Part shown: positions 31,449-40,693 of the stretch, in pieces
Numbering within the stretch: position 1 is the first letter of the stretch
How the letters are laid out: every line of letters starts with the position of its first letter
Assembly (NCBI GenBank): GCA_964513075.1
Contig: CAZELR010000005.1
Location: 47,608-111,607 of the forward strand
Source of the DNA: DAOUBP01 sp964513075
GTDB lineage: Bacteria; Chloroflexota; Anaerolineae; CG2-30-64-16
DNA length: 64,000 bases
Direction: 5' to 3'
Program-made: the position numbers and the translations under genes
The notes under the pieces: model-generated
Databases searched by the model: none
The model's input: the letters and a program-made list of their open reading frames with translations, nothing else
Told to the model about the DNA's origin: nothing

Positions 31449-33145
31449 GTAATGAAGCCAGGGGGCGGAATCGTTTATTAGTAGTGGGCTATGATGGTGC
31501 TACTTGGGATTTAGCTGAAGGCTGGGCGAAGGCTGGCAAGCTGCCAACGTTGGCTCGTTTGATGGAGCAGGGCGGGTACGGCCCTCTGCGTTCCGTGATG
31601 CCGGTTCTTTCTCCGGCAGCATGGGCATCTTTCGCCACGGGCGTCCATCCGGGAAGGCATGGCATTTTTGACTTTGCTGAACGTGCACAGGGAGATTATC
31701 GATTGCGCTTGGTCACTGCGCGCGATGTGGAATCTCCCACGTTTTGGAGCCTGGCCAGCAATGCAGGCAAACGGGTTGCGGTCATCAATGTTCCTATGAC
31801 CTATCCTGCCGTGGAGGTCAACGGCCTGATGGTCACGGGGTTAGGTACGCCGGACCAGCGATCCTTTACCTATCCCGTTGAACTGGGCGTCCGGCTCAAA
31901 GAGCGCGGCTACCGGGTAAACAGAGTCGTGTTTTACGAGCCGGGGCGTGAGGAAGCCTACCTGCGTGATGTCTATGAAATGACAGATCGGCTGGCCGACA
32001 CGGCCCTAGATCTGTTTCGCCAGGAGCCTTGGGATCTCTTTGTTGTGGTCTTCCGTGATCTGGATGAGGTCTCTCATTATTTCTGGAAACATATGGACTC
32101 AGCACATCCGCAGCACGACCCGGCGGCTGACGCCAAGTATTCTGGTGAGATTCTCAAGTTCTACCAGCATCTCGACCGCCAGCTTGCCAGGTTCGTTGAG
32201 GCCGCCGGATCGGATGTGGATGTGGTATTGGTTTCAGACCATGGTTTTGGCCCGCTTTTCAAAGACGTGTTTCTGAATGAGTGGCTCAAGACCGAAGGTC
32301 TGCTCGTGACGGCAGCACGGACCGAGCCTTTTCTGCAGCGAGCTTTATTGCGCGCTGGATTTACCCGCCGAAGGGTGTCTCACTTTCTGCAAAGTGCTGG
32401 GTTAGCCACCTTCGAACGTCGATTGCGTACTCTGTTGGGAAACAAACTTGATTTGTTCCCAGCTCACGATCGGGCCGTTTTTCCAGGGGCGATCGACTGG
32501 GCGCACACGCGTGCCTACAGTTTTGGTTATCACGGTCAGATTTTCATCAACCTTCGTGGGCGAGAACCTCAAGGTATTGTCGAACCTGGTCAAGACTATG
32601 AAAACACCCTTGCTTTTCTTGAAGAGCGGCTCGCTGCTTTGGTTGATCCGGTAGACGGCCAGCCGGTGGTCACTCGAATGCTGCGGGGCCGCGAGTTGTT
32701 TGGGGAGGCCGTCGATCGGGGCGCGCCTGACCTGGTCTTGTTGATGCGGGACCTGGCCTATATTACGCGACAAGGTTATGAGTTTGGCGCAGTTCCTGGC
32801 GTCGTGTTTCAGCAGCCCGCAAGTTTCGAATCGGGCAGCCACCGTGAAAACGGGATCGCCGTCTTTGCTGGTCCGCACTTTGTGCATCACGCGTGGCAGG
32901 CGCCTTATGCCATCACCGATATCGCACCGACGCTGCTGCACCTGCTTGGTGTTCCGGCTTTCGCGCATATGGATGGTCGTGTCTTGCGGGAGCAGCTGAT
33001 ACCGCTGGTCCAGGAGCCGCTGCCGCCGAGCGGCCAGGGAACCCCGGCGCTTGAGCCGGCCAGCAGCCCTGTTGAGCCTGTCCTGTCAGAGGAGGAAGAG
33101 GACGAGCTGGCTGACCGGCTGCGTCGTCTTGGTTATTTGGGCTAG
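31445..33145 (+). CDS. Alkaline phosphatase superfamily (type I phosphodiesterase/NPP-like) protein
   Basis: A 566-residue member of the metal-dependent AP/NPP superfamily. LLVVGYDGATWDLAEGWA (about 10-27) holds the first metal-binding aspartate; SVMPVLSPAAWASFATGVHPGRHGIFDF (about 53-80) is the nucleophile segment, where serine stands in the T/S position; VLVSDHGFGPLFKDVFLNEWL (about 260-280) gives the D-H metal ligands; a further H lies in GSHRENG. Family members with this layout act on nucleotides, phospholipids or glycan phosphates; the substrate is unknown. There is no signal peptide, so it is probably cytoplasmic. The acidic tail EEEEDELADRLRRLGYLG is common in this subgroup. GTG 31445 has GGAGG upstream; longer in-frame starts run into the flippase gene. 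Confidence 0.78.
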   Translation: MSNEARGRNRLLVVGYDGATWDLAEGWAKAGKLPTLARLMEQGGYGPLRSVMPVLSPAAWASFATGVHPGRHGIFDFAERAQGDYRLRLVTARDVESPTFWSLASNAGKRVAVINVPMTYPAVEVNGLMVTGLGTPDQRSFTYPVELGVRLKERGYRVNRVVFYEPGREEAYLRDVYEMTDRLADTALDLFRQEPWDLFVVVFRDLDEVSHYFWKHMDSAHPQHDPAADAKYSGEILKFYQHLDRQLARFVEAAGSDVDVVLVSDHGFGPLFKDVFLNEWLKTEGLLVTAARTEPFLQRALLRAGFTRRRVSHFLQSAGLATFERRLRTLLGNKLDLFPAHDRAVFPGAIDWAHTRAYSFGYHGQIFINLRGREPQGIVEPGQDYENTLAFLEERLAALVDPVDGQPVVTRMLRGRELFGEAVDRGAPDLVLLMRDLAYITRQGYEFGAVPGVVFQQPASFESGSHRENGIAVFAGPHFVHHAWQAPYAITDIAPTLLHLLGVPAFAHMDGRVLREQLIPLVQEPLPPSGQGTPALEPASSPVEPVLSEEEEDELADRLRRLGYLG

Positions 33146-33340
33146 ATCTTCACGATTAACCCATAAGAGCTATTGTGTTTTCGCCGCTACGCGTGCATAC
33201 TAACGCTGCATTAGCCTTGCCGATGCTATATGAATAGCTTGCGCGAGTGATGTTAAGCTGCTGCTCTTGTCAGCAGCATGCAGTTTCCAAGGCTTGGGAT
33301 TTTGCTCAACCAACACTGGAGTAAGGAAAGGAGCTACAGC

Positions 33341-34804
33341 ATGAAGGGTACATTCGGAAAGGCGAAACTCGCCACGATGATCGTTTTAGTTCTGGTTCTG
33401 GGGGCCATGGGCGCCGGGGCTGCCGGCGGACCTCCCGGCGGTGGGTTCTATTCCGGCCAGACGATGCAGAACCTCGGCACAGAAGCCACGGTGAACGTCA
33501 CCCTTTACGATAAGGACAACGCGGCGACAACTTACGCCAAGGATTGGACAATCCCGGCGGGTGGGGCTGTAACTTTCTTCGTGAGTGATATCCCTGGGGT
33601 GCCGGCTAGCTTCATCGGTTCGGCCGTGATCTCGTCGGATCAGGTTGTGAAGGCGATTGTCAACGTGACCAACCGCAAATCCGGCTCCAATGGCGTCGAT
33701 GGCGGAACGGCGGCGGCCCAGTATCGTGGCATCGACGATGCCAGCACTGGCATGACTCTGGTCTTCCCGTTGGCAAAGGGCGCCTTTGGTGTTAAGACGA
33801 CCGCGTTCTATATTCAGAACGCTGGGACCGTGAACGCCACCTTCACTGCAGCGTTCCTGATGGGCACAAGCCTGACCGATCCCAGCCCGGTGTCATACTC
33901 CTACACTTCGCCGACGTTGGTCCCCGGCCAGATGGCGGTGATCATTCCGGCCGATGCCGGCGTCCCCGCGGGCACCATCGGCTCCTTGACTGTGACCTCC
34001 ACGCAGAACATGGCCGGCACGGTGCTCGAGTATGAGACTACGACAGCCCCGGCCAAGATTTTGCAAGGCACGACCGGCTTCACGCCGAATGACTTTGACA
34101 CCCAGATTCTGTTCCCGGTGGTCAAGAAGCAGCTGAGTGGCCGCTCTACCGGTTTGCAGATTCAGAATGTCAGCGCTGGTCCTGTAGACGTCACTGTTGC
34201 CTACAGCGGCGCCCTTGGCACCTGCGTTGGCCTCTCGGTTACGGAACCTGTTCGCACGCTGCAGCCGAAGCAATCCACGACCTATCTTGATTCGGCGCTC
34301 CTGCCCTCCGGCTGCTTGGCTTCGGCCGTGGCAACCGCGACCGGCAACATCGCCGGCGTTGTGAACGAGGCCTTCCTGCCCTGTGGCGCCGGTTGCACGC
34401 AACGTGCTACGGTATATGCCGCCTTCCCGCTCAAGAGCGCCACAGCCAAGCTGGTGGCCCCGGTCTTCAAGGAGGACCTCAGCAGCAAGCGCAGCGGTCT
34501 GACTGTTCAAAACGTGAGCGATTCCGATACGGTCGCCACGGTTGTTTTCAAGGTCGGCACCAGCACATATACCTATAACAACCTGGCGATTCCGGCCAAG
34601 AAGTCTGTGACCTTGCTGGACATGAGCAATACGGCCAACTACCCGGTTGCTAACTGGACCGGTGGGTCTGTGCTGCCTGATGGTTCGCTGGCTGCGGTAA
34701 CGATCACAGCTGGTCAGCCGATCATCGCTATCGTGAACGAAGCCCCCACGGGGAGCGTCGTGCAGGATAACATCAACTACGAAGCATTCAACGTAGTGCC
34801 CTGA
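33341..34804 (+). CDS. Secreted protein with four tandem beta-repeat domains
   Basis: A 487-residue exported protein that I do not recognise. The signal peptide is residues 1-29 (MIVLVLVLGAMGAGAAG). The remainder is four copies of a domain of about 115 residues, starting near residues 36, 153, 269 and 384. Each starts with an x-x-Q-N-(V/L/A) strand (QTMQNLG, YIQNAG, LQIQNVS, LTVQNVS), then V-x-V-T, a mid-domain IPAGGAVTFF-like proline turn, and ends with a VxNE/VNVT strand. Few charges and many T, S, V and G residues suggest an immunoglobulin-like surface or matrix protein. GGAAAGGAG precedes ATG 33341 and a strong terminator follows, so it may be highly expressed on its own. Confidence 0.75.
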   Translation: MKGTFGKAKLATMIVLVLVLGAMGAGAAGGPPGGGFYSGQTMQNLGTEATVNVTLYDKDNAATTYAKDWTIPAGGAVTFFVSDIPGVPASFIGSAVISSDQVVKAIVNVTNRKSGSNGVDGGTAAAQYRGIDDASTGMTLVFPLAKGAFGVKTTAFYIQNAGTVNATFTAAFLMGTSLTDPSPVSYSYTSPTLVPGQMAVIIPADAGVPAGTIGSLTVTSTQNMAGTVLEYETTTAPAKILQGTTGFTPNDFDTQILFPVVKKQLSGRSTGLQIQNVSAGPVDVTVAYSGALGTCVGLSVTEPVRTLQPKQSTTYLDSALLPSGCLASAVATATGNIAGVVNEAFLPCGAGCTQRATVYAAFPLKSATAKLVAPVFKEDLSSKRSGLTVQNVSDSDTVATVVFKVGTSTYTYNNLAIPAKKSVTLLDMSNTANYPVANWTGGSVLPDGSLAAVTITAGQPIIAIVNEAPTGSVVQDNINYEAFNVVP

Positions 34805-34822
34805 GTCTTGCTCTAGGTGAGG

Positions 34823-34854
34823 AAGGGGAGCCATTAAGTAATGGCTCCCCTTTT
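34823..34854 (+). terminator. Strong intrinsic terminator
   Basis: A perfect 13-bp stem AAGGGGAGCCATT (34823-34835) and its complement (34840-34852), loop AAGT, ending in TTTT. It closes the gene for the four-repeat secreted protein. Confidence 0.9.
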
Positions 34855-34882
34855 GTCTGCCTTGTTCACGGAGGTCTTTTTG

Positions 34883-35383
34883 GTGTATCGTCTACGAGTA
34901 TCCACTGTTGGTTTGATCGTCTTGCTGCTGGCGGCTTGTCAGACTCTTCCTGCATCACCTACTGCCGCGCCGACAAGTGTTCAGCTACCTGCCGAGTCGA
35001 GCCAACTATCTCCCATTGCCATGCCTACTGCCGTGACAGTGCTCTCCACTCCATCTTCGGTCACGGCTGCGGCTGGAAATCGGTTTCAACTCGATCGCCC
35101 TGTAAGTGTCGGTGATACGCTTGTCACAGGAAGTGGTCCGAAAGGAACGTCTATCTCGTTGTACGATCTGACGCGGATGGGAATCGAACTCGGCGCTACT
35201 ACTATCGGGGAAGATGGTCGGTTCTCAATCCAGGTTGAGCCACTGACCGGAAACGTGCGCATCGGCATTCAGCTCACCGAGCCGAACGATGCCATATGGG
35301 CCGATAAATCGCTGTTAGGTCCAGAGGCGGTGGTCGTACCGTTGGTAGGAGCCTTCGTGGATACGACGCTTGTTGTTCCATAA
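34883..35383 (+). CDS. Putative lipoprotein with C-terminal beta domain
   Basis: A 166-residue exported protein. The signal YRLRVSTVGLIVLLLAACQT has the lipobox LAAC, so it is likely lipid-anchored. A serine/threonine/proline linker follows to about residue 75, then a beta-rich domain of roughly 90 residues with PVSVGDTLVTGSGPKGTSISLYD, the pattern of bacterial Ig-like or carboxypeptidase-regulatory-like domains. GTG 34883 was chosen because GGAGG lies eight bases upstream and the signal peptide begins right after; an ATG at 34841 lies in the terminator stem. The function is unknown; the context suggests a matrix or cell-surface protein. Confidence 0.65.
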   Translation: MYRLRVSTVGLIVLLLAACQTLPASPTAAPTSVQLPAESSQLSPIAMPTAVTVLSTPSSVTAAAGNRFQLDRPVSVGDTLVTGSGPKGTSISLYDLTRMGIELGATTIGEDGRFSIQVEPLTGNVRIGIQLTEPNDAIWADKSLLGPEAVVVPLVGAFVDTTLVVP

Positions 35384-35424
35384 TAGATAAGTACAGCATC
35401 GCACAATACAAGAGCGACATAACT

Positions 35425-35458
35425 AAGCGGAGTCGGGCATCCCGGCTCCGCTTGATTA
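35425..35458 (+). terminator. Intrinsic terminator after the lipoprotein gene
   Basis: AAGCGGAGTCGGG (35425-35437) pairs with CCCGGCTCCGCTT (35441-35453), with one wobble, followed by GATTATG. It separates the lipoprotein from the next transcription unit. Confidence 0.75.
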
Positions 35459-35521
35459 TGTTTGCGTAAGTCCCGACTTTGTTTTACTATGACGGTTGTT
35501 CATAGGAGAGATGTTCAACGA

Positions 35522-38050
35522 ATGCATGCTGCGACAAAGTTGACCCCTACAGCTGGACAACGGGCTAAGGTGCAATACCTGACAAGAGCCTTGTTGGGTG
35601 TGGTCGTAGTCTTCCTGCTGTCAGGTTGTGCGCCGCTGGTCGACTCAGATCAAATAAGCGTCGATACGGGTCCTGAAACCCTGTTGCAGGTCGGTCAGAC
35701 CATCGGTCAGACATTTGTGGCTCGTCATTCGGGTTTGAACGGGATTGAGGTTTGGTTAACCCCTGTGCGGGCCGGTCAGGGCAGTCTGCTACTGCAACTG
35801 GCAGCCAGTCCGGCCGATCAGGGCCCTGTCGCCAGCGCCACACTGCCGATTACAAATATCAGTGGCCCGGGATTCTACCGGTTTTCCTTCCCTCCTCTGC
35901 AAGACTCCCACAGTCGTTACTATTATGCCGTTCTGAAGCTGGACGGAGACGCCGTGATGCGCGTGGGTACGGCTGCCGGCTCCGCTTATCTCGATGGCTC
36001 CCTGCATGTCAACGAAGCCCCGGTTGGCGCGCAGATGGCCTTCCGACTCACGTACGATCGCGGCCGACTTGTGCTGGATTTGGGCCGCTTTGGCTTGCAG
36101 AGCGCCGCAAGATTGTTGGCCGCCGCGTTGCTCTTCCTGGTTCCAGGGTGGGCTTTGTTGGTAGTGCTGCGGAAACAGCGCCTGGCTGTTCGCTGCGATC
36201 ACTGGGCAGAACGGCTGGGTGTAGCACTTGGTCTCGGCCTCGCGATTTATCCTGTCTTGATGTTGTGGCTCAATGTCGCCCGCGTGCGCGCAGGCCCGCT
36301 GATGGCCTACCTGCCCGTTATCGGTGGCTTGACCGTGCTTGTCTGGCACTATCGACCATGGCGCGTCAGGCGTTCTGCGCTGTGTGCAGCCCTCCGCCTG
36401 TGGTGGCAGGGCGCTGGTGCGCTGCCTGATAGCGTGCTGCTGATCGTCTTGTTGTTGGCTGCCATCGGGTGGTTCCTTGGCACGCGCGGGTTGGAGATGC
36501 CGCTTTGGTACGACTCGGTTCAGCATAATGTCATGGTTCAGAGGATCGTGGAGTCGGGCGGGCTCTATACCTCGTGGGATCCGTATGCACCCTATCGCAC
36601 CTTCTCGCAGCAGTTCGGCTTTCATGCTAATGTGGCTGTTTGGGCCTGGTTCACGGGAATGGCCACACCGGAAGCGATGATCTGGGTAGGGCAATTCATC
36701 AGCTTGTTTGCTGTCTTGGCGCTCTATCCGCTGGGTTACCGGATCCGCGGTCCGTGGGCGGGCCTGGTGGCAGTCTTCGCATCTGCCGTGCTGTTGATGT
36801 TCCCTGCCAACTACACAAATTGGGGGCGCTATCCGCAGATGGCGGGACAGGCCATACTCGGCATCGCAGGGTGGTGGGTTTGGCAGTTGTGGCATAGCGA
36901 GAAGGGGTGGCGCTGGGGCGATCTTTTATTAGGTGCTGCTCTGATCGTGAGCACTGCCTTGTCATACTACCGGATGGCGTTTCATTTCTTAGCCTTTGTG
37001 GTTGCCGTGTGGTTAGTGGCTGCGAATCCACTGAGACGTTTTATAGAGCACAGGCGCTGGCTGGCCTTGAGTTTGACGGCCCTGGCCGCGCTCGCCTTGT
37101 TTCTGCCTTGGCTCATCAACTTAGCAAGCACCCCGTTTCTGAGCGCCGAAGCGGGCTCTGGCGGAGGCGCTGCGGCCAGTTCAGGAATCTGGACCCAGGT
37201 GATGGGCATGGAGATCGGATGGCGGGCGCCGCTGGCGCTGGTGATCCTGATCGGCACATTGGTGGCGGTGTGGGGCAGGGGTGGTGCGTTAGCGTTGCCG
37301 GTGGTGTGGCTGTGGCTGTTGGTAACTCTGCCGATCGTCCGACGGCTGCCTTTGCCGGGCGTGAAAATCATCCAGGATTTTACTATAACGACCAGCCTTT
37401 ACATGCCCCAGGCCTGGATTTGGGGCGCCCTGGCTGGCTTCGTAGTTGAACGGTGGCGCTTGACGATTCGCCGCTGGCTGCTGCTTCCAGCGGCTGTGCT
37501 AATCATTGCTGTGAGTGTTTGGTATCTACCTATGCGGCTTCGGCTCATCGATCGTGACTATGACCTGAGCACGCGGCCCGATCTGCGCGCCGCAACCTGG
37601 ATTCGGGCTTCTTTGCCTCAGGATGCTTTCTTTTTGATCAACGGCGTTGTATACACAGATGGAATTTCAGCATTGGCGGGTGATGCTGGCGCCTGGATTC
37701 CCTTGCTAACTCAGCGGGGCGCGGTGATCCCTCCGCAATACGCGTTGCTGGCGGAACAGCCGAAACAGCCAGGCTACAGCAGCGCTGTGAACGGCCTCAT
37801 CCGCCAACTTGCAGCGGTGTCCGCCGCGACGCCCAAAGGCCACGCGGCGATCTGCGGTTTTCCGCAACCGATCACGCACGTCTACCTGGGACAACGCCAA
37901 GGCCTGGTGAACAAGGCATTGCCCATTAAGGTGCAGCAGCCCATGCTCATCCCCGATCAATTGCTGCAAGATCCTGCCTTCCATCTGATCTACCATGAGG
38001 ACCAGGTTATGATTTTTGAATTCGATCGCTCGGTCTGTGTTTCCAGGTAG
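35522..38050 (+). CDS. Polytopic membrane protein with exported N-terminal domain, GT-C-like
   Basis: An 842-residue protein. The N-terminus (about 20-36) is a lipoprotein-like signal ending in LLSGC. Next comes an extracytoplasmic beta-rich domain (about 40-180; VGQTFVARHSGLNGIEVWLTP, of the carbohydrate-binding type), then about a dozen membrane helices from residue 205 to 690. The loop after the first helices reads GLEMPLWYDSVQHNVMVQRIVESGG, resembling the catalytic first loop (D/E-rich) of GT-C glycosyltransferases. The last 140 residues form an outside soluble tail. It may polymerise or transfer a glycan on the outer face. ATG 35522 has AGGAG 13 bases upstream; a longer start at 35462 is possible. 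The lipobox on a polytopic protein is odd. Confidence 0.6.
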   Translation: MHAATKLTPTAGQRAKVQYLTRALLGVVVVFLLSGCAPLVDSDQISVDTGPETLLQVGQTIGQTFVARHSGLNGIEVWLTPVRAGQGSLLLQLAASPADQGPVASATLPITNISGPGFYRFSFPPLQDSHSRYYYAVLKLDGDAVMRVGTAAGSAYLDGSLHVNEAPVGAQMAFRLTYDRGRLVLDLGRFGLQSAARLLAAALLFLVPGWALLVVLRKQRLAVRCDHWAERLGVALGLGLAIYPVLMLWLNVARVRAGPLMAYLPVIGGLTVLVWHYRPWRVRRSALCAALRLWWQGAGALPDSVLLIVLLLAAIGWFLGTRGLEMPLWYDSVQHNVMVQRIVESGGLYTSWDPYAPYRTFSQQFGFHANVAVWAWFTGMATPEAMIWVGQFISLFAVLALYPLGYRIRGPWAGLVAVFASAVLLMFPANYTNWGRYPQMAGQAILGIAGWWVWQLWHSEKGWRWGDLLLGAALIVSTALSYYRMAFHFLAFVVAVWLVAANPLRRFIEHRRWLALSLTALAALALFLPWLINLASTPFLSAEAGSGGGAAASSGIWTQVMGMEIGWRAPLALVILIGTLVAVWGRGGALALPVVWLWLLVTLPIVRRLPLPGVKIIQDFTITTSLYMPQAWIWGALAGFVVERWRLTIRRWLLLPAAVLIIAVSVWYLPMRLRLIDRDYDLSTRPDLRAATWIRASLPQDAFFLINGVVYTDGISALAGDAGAWIPLLTQRGAVIPPQYALLAEQPKQPGYSSAVNGLIRQLAAVSAATPKGHAAICGFPQPITHVYLGQRQGLVNKALPIKVQQPMLIPDQLLQDPAFHLIYHEDQVMIFEFDRSVCVSR

Positions 38051-38069
38051 ACAGGTAAGCATACGACGC

Positions 38070-40535
38070 ATGATGTTCAATTATAAGCCCCGACCCGGTG
38101 CGATTCTTCGCCACTTGCTTCTGAGTTTGCCGGCCCTTGCCCTGTTAGGGGGATCGCGCCTGGCCTGGAATGCAGAGTTGAGTTGGCTCGGAGTCCTTGG
38201 CCGTTGGGGGTTTATCGTCGCCATACTCTTGGTTGCGCACGCGGGACGACCCGGTCGTGATACAGGGCAGCGATGGGTCTGGCCGTGGCCTACCGCTGCC
38301 ACGGTGGTTTTAGGCGTTGGTGCGGCGGTCATCAGCTTAACTCTCCGCAGCACCTTGGCCGCATGGGTTTGGCTCGGCGCGTGGTTGGCTCTATTGCTGC
38401 AACTAGACGCCGCTTTCAGCCAGATCGCATCACGGCCAATCCGTTGGGCCGCGTATCTCCTGTTCGCGCTTTGTGCAGGCGCTTTGCCTGTTGTCAGCGG
38501 CCAGTTGCAGGGACGCTTCTCCGATGAGGAGTTTTTTGTAGCGGTGCAGGCTGGCATTGTGAGTCTGTTCTGGCTGCTGCTTCGGTTGTCTTTCCGTGCA
38601 GTTGCGCGCCAGCAAGCCGGCAGCTCCTCGTTGCCCAAAGGCTTGACTGTCAACTTGCGCAGCATTGTAGTTTGCCTTGTCCTCGCGGGCAGCGCTTTCG
38701 GCATCATGACTCTGCGCGGCTATCAGCGCAGTTTCTATGCGCAGAGTGCAGCCTTGTATGATCAGATCACTCCGGGCACACCTTTCCTGTGCGGCAAAGC
38801 TGCGCCAGCCGTCACGACGGAGAGCGGCGCAGTAGTCTTCAGACGCTTGTTGGAGGCGGTGGCAGCCAACCCGCGCAAAGGCGCTCCCGAGTATGGCATG
38901 TTGGCGTTAGGCACGGGCGAGGAGCGTTGGGCTCAGGCGTTTCGGGAGAGCCTGCTGCAGGAGGCGGCTGCGCAGAAGTTTAGCCAGGCCGCGCAAAGCG
39001 TCAAGTATATCCAGCGCGAGGCTGCGCTGCGGGCTTACTATGTGCCGCGCGTGCGTCAAGTTTTCCCTCAGTTGTTCACTGATGCCGATCTGCGCACGCT
39101 GGTAGATTGGTTCGGGGCTATCAACCAGCGGGCGCTGACAGTGGAATGGGTAGATTGGATGTATGCTGCGGCGCTCTCCAGTTGGCCTCGTGGTCCTTAT
39201 GAGAACCAGGAGAATGGCGCGGGACTTTTGTCTGTATTGATATCCGGCGGCCTGGAGGATCCTGAGCTTGCCGATGCAAACCGCGCCTATCTCCAGCAGA
39301 ACCCGCGCGGCTGGTTGACCCGGTTTCGTAACACGGATGATGCATTCATTTACCAACCGGAATGGCTGACGAATGCCTTGTTTCAGGCCGGCTACACCGG
39401 TCAGTTGGCGGAGCGCAACCGGGAACTTGCTTTCGAATGGCTGTTGCTACAAGCGTTGCCTGATGGCCAGGCCCCTCAATACAACCACACTGGCCAAACC
39501 TCATTGGCGGGCATTGCTTATCTAGCAGCAGTGGAGCTTGCAGACCCGCGCTACCTCTGGTTGGCCGATCAGGCTTTGAAAGCTGCTGCCGCGCAGGGGC
39601 GAGCGGTGTTTGCGCAGCCCGGCGCAGAACGGCCGACTGACCTGAGGGGTGAATCGCCGGATACCGGTTCCTGCTTGCTTTATGGAGATTCGGGCTTGCC
39701 AACGCAGGCCGGGCCCTTGGCGCCTGATAAGATTGTTTTCCGCGACGGCTGGACGCCGGACGCACCTTACCTGTTGCTCAATCTGCGTTTCAGCGGCTGG
39801 CATCGTTATAAGGCCACCAATACCGTGACGCTGTTCTCTGTGCAAAGCCCGATCATCGGCGATCTTTTGGAGCGCAAAACCTTCCGCTGGCTGCCAACGG
39901 GGCGGAGCCTGCTGCGGGATAAACGCATCCCGCGCGAGATGCTCAGTGGGCTTCTGATCGCAGAAAGTGGGATTCGCGCAGCTCTGTACGGACTAACCGG
40001 CATCGGTAGTCAGTGGGCGCAGGATCCGCCCTGGCACGCTGATGTGCTCGCGTTCGAATCCGGCGACACCCTGGATTGGAGCCATTCGCGTATTGCGAAC
40101 TGGCAAGGCTGGCAGCACGATCGTTACATCTATTTCTACCATGATCGCGGGCCGATCATCGTCGCAGACCGCGCCAGTGGCCCACCTAACAGCCAAGCGG
40201 CCCTGGTCTGGCATCTGCGCCCCGAGGATGATGCGGTGCGCGGTGAGACATGGCGGATGCGTGTGCGCACCGGCGAGGAAACGGTGGAGTTTGTAGTTGT
40301 ACCGATAGCAGCCGATGGCCTATCTTCCGGGGATCTCAGCTTTGCGCCGGAAGGAGATCAGCGCCTAAATGCTGTCTACACACCTGCAGCAACCGGCGAT
40401 CTGCAGACTGCAACCCTTTTTCTGACGGATGAATGGGTGGGTGCTGACGTGCGGGTCGTTGACCCCACGGCTCAGCCGGTGCTTTGGCTCACACGTGGAG
40501 ACGGGGCAGAGATGCAGGTGCCACTCTATCGCTGA
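38070..40535 (+). CDS. Membrane-anchored heparinase II/III-like protein
   Basis: An 821-residue protein. The first 230 residues carry six to eight membrane helices (LLLSLPALALLGGSRLAW and following). From about 240 to 520 is a helical domain like the alpha/alpha toroid of polysaccharide lyases (FQAGYTGQLAERNRELAFEWLLLQ, ALPDGQAPQYNHTGQTSLAG). From about 545 follows a beta-sandwich with IVFRDGWTPDAPYLLLNLRF and WHRYKATNTVTLF, the heparinase II/III signature region with histidine and tyrosine candidates. Such enzymes cleave uronic-acid polysaccharides by beta-elimination. Here the catalytic part would face outside. Assignment rests on the pattern; the catalytic residues need alignment. It is nearly adjacent to the GT-C-like gene. 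Confidence 0.6.
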   Translation: MMFNYKPRPGAILRHLLLSLPALALLGGSRLAWNAELSWLGVLGRWGFIVAILLVAHAGRPGRDTGQRWVWPWPTAATVVLGVGAAVISLTLRSTLAAWVWLGAWLALLLQLDAAFSQIASRPIRWAAYLLFALCAGALPVVSGQLQGRFSDEEFFVAVQAGIVSLFWLLLRLSFRAVARQQAGSSSLPKGLTVNLRSIVVCLVLAGSAFGIMTLRGYQRSFYAQSAALYDQITPGTPFLCGKAAPAVTTESGAVVFRRLLEAVAANPRKGAPEYGMLALGTGEERWAQAFRESLLQEAAAQKFSQAAQSVKYIQREAALRAYYVPRVRQVFPQLFTDADLRTLVDWFGAINQRALTVEWVDWMYAAALSSWPRGPYENQENGAGLLSVLISGGLEDPELADANRAYLQQNPRGWLTRFRNTDDAFIYQPEWLTNALFQAGYTGQLAERNRELAFEWLLLQALPDGQAPQYNHTGQTSLAGIAYLAAVELADPRYLWLADQALKAAAAQGRAVFAQPGAERPTDLRGESPDTGSCLLYGDSGLPTQAGPLAPDKIVFRDGWTPDAPYLLLNLRFSGWHRYKATNTVTLFSVQSPIIGDLLERKTFRWLPTGRSLLRDKRIPREMLSGLLIAESGIRAALYGLTGIGSQWAQDPPWHADVLAFESGDTLDWSHSRIANWQGWQHDRYIYFYHDRGPIIVADRASGPPNSQAALVWHLRPEDDAVRGETWRMRVRTGEETVEFVVVPIAADGLSSGDLSFAPEGDQRLNAVYTPAATGDLQTATLFLTDEWVGADVRVVDPTAQPVLWLTRGDGAEMQVPLYR

Positions 40536-40584
40536 TGCGCGAGTCAATCTTCAGTGGCTGAACAGTGTCTCCTGCAATCTGTCT

Positions 40585-40618
40585 TTGGGGCATGGACACA
40601 GGACATGTATAATGTCCT
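40585..40618 (+). promoter_or_regulatory. Promoter with overlapping palindrome inside the glycan locus
   Basis: TTGGGG (40585-40590), 17 bases, TATAAT (40608-40613). The -10 box is framed by a perfect inverted repeat AGGACAT-GTATA-ATGTCCT (40600-40618). It is about 80 bases before the beta-propeller gene and likely drives the secreted-enzyme genes that follow. Confidence 0.6.
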
Positions 40619-40693
40619 GGCAGTGCCGGTATTAGATGCGTGCTGCATGGTTTGCCACGAAATGAACTTGCCTGCGCGGGGCAAGGGGGTCTA

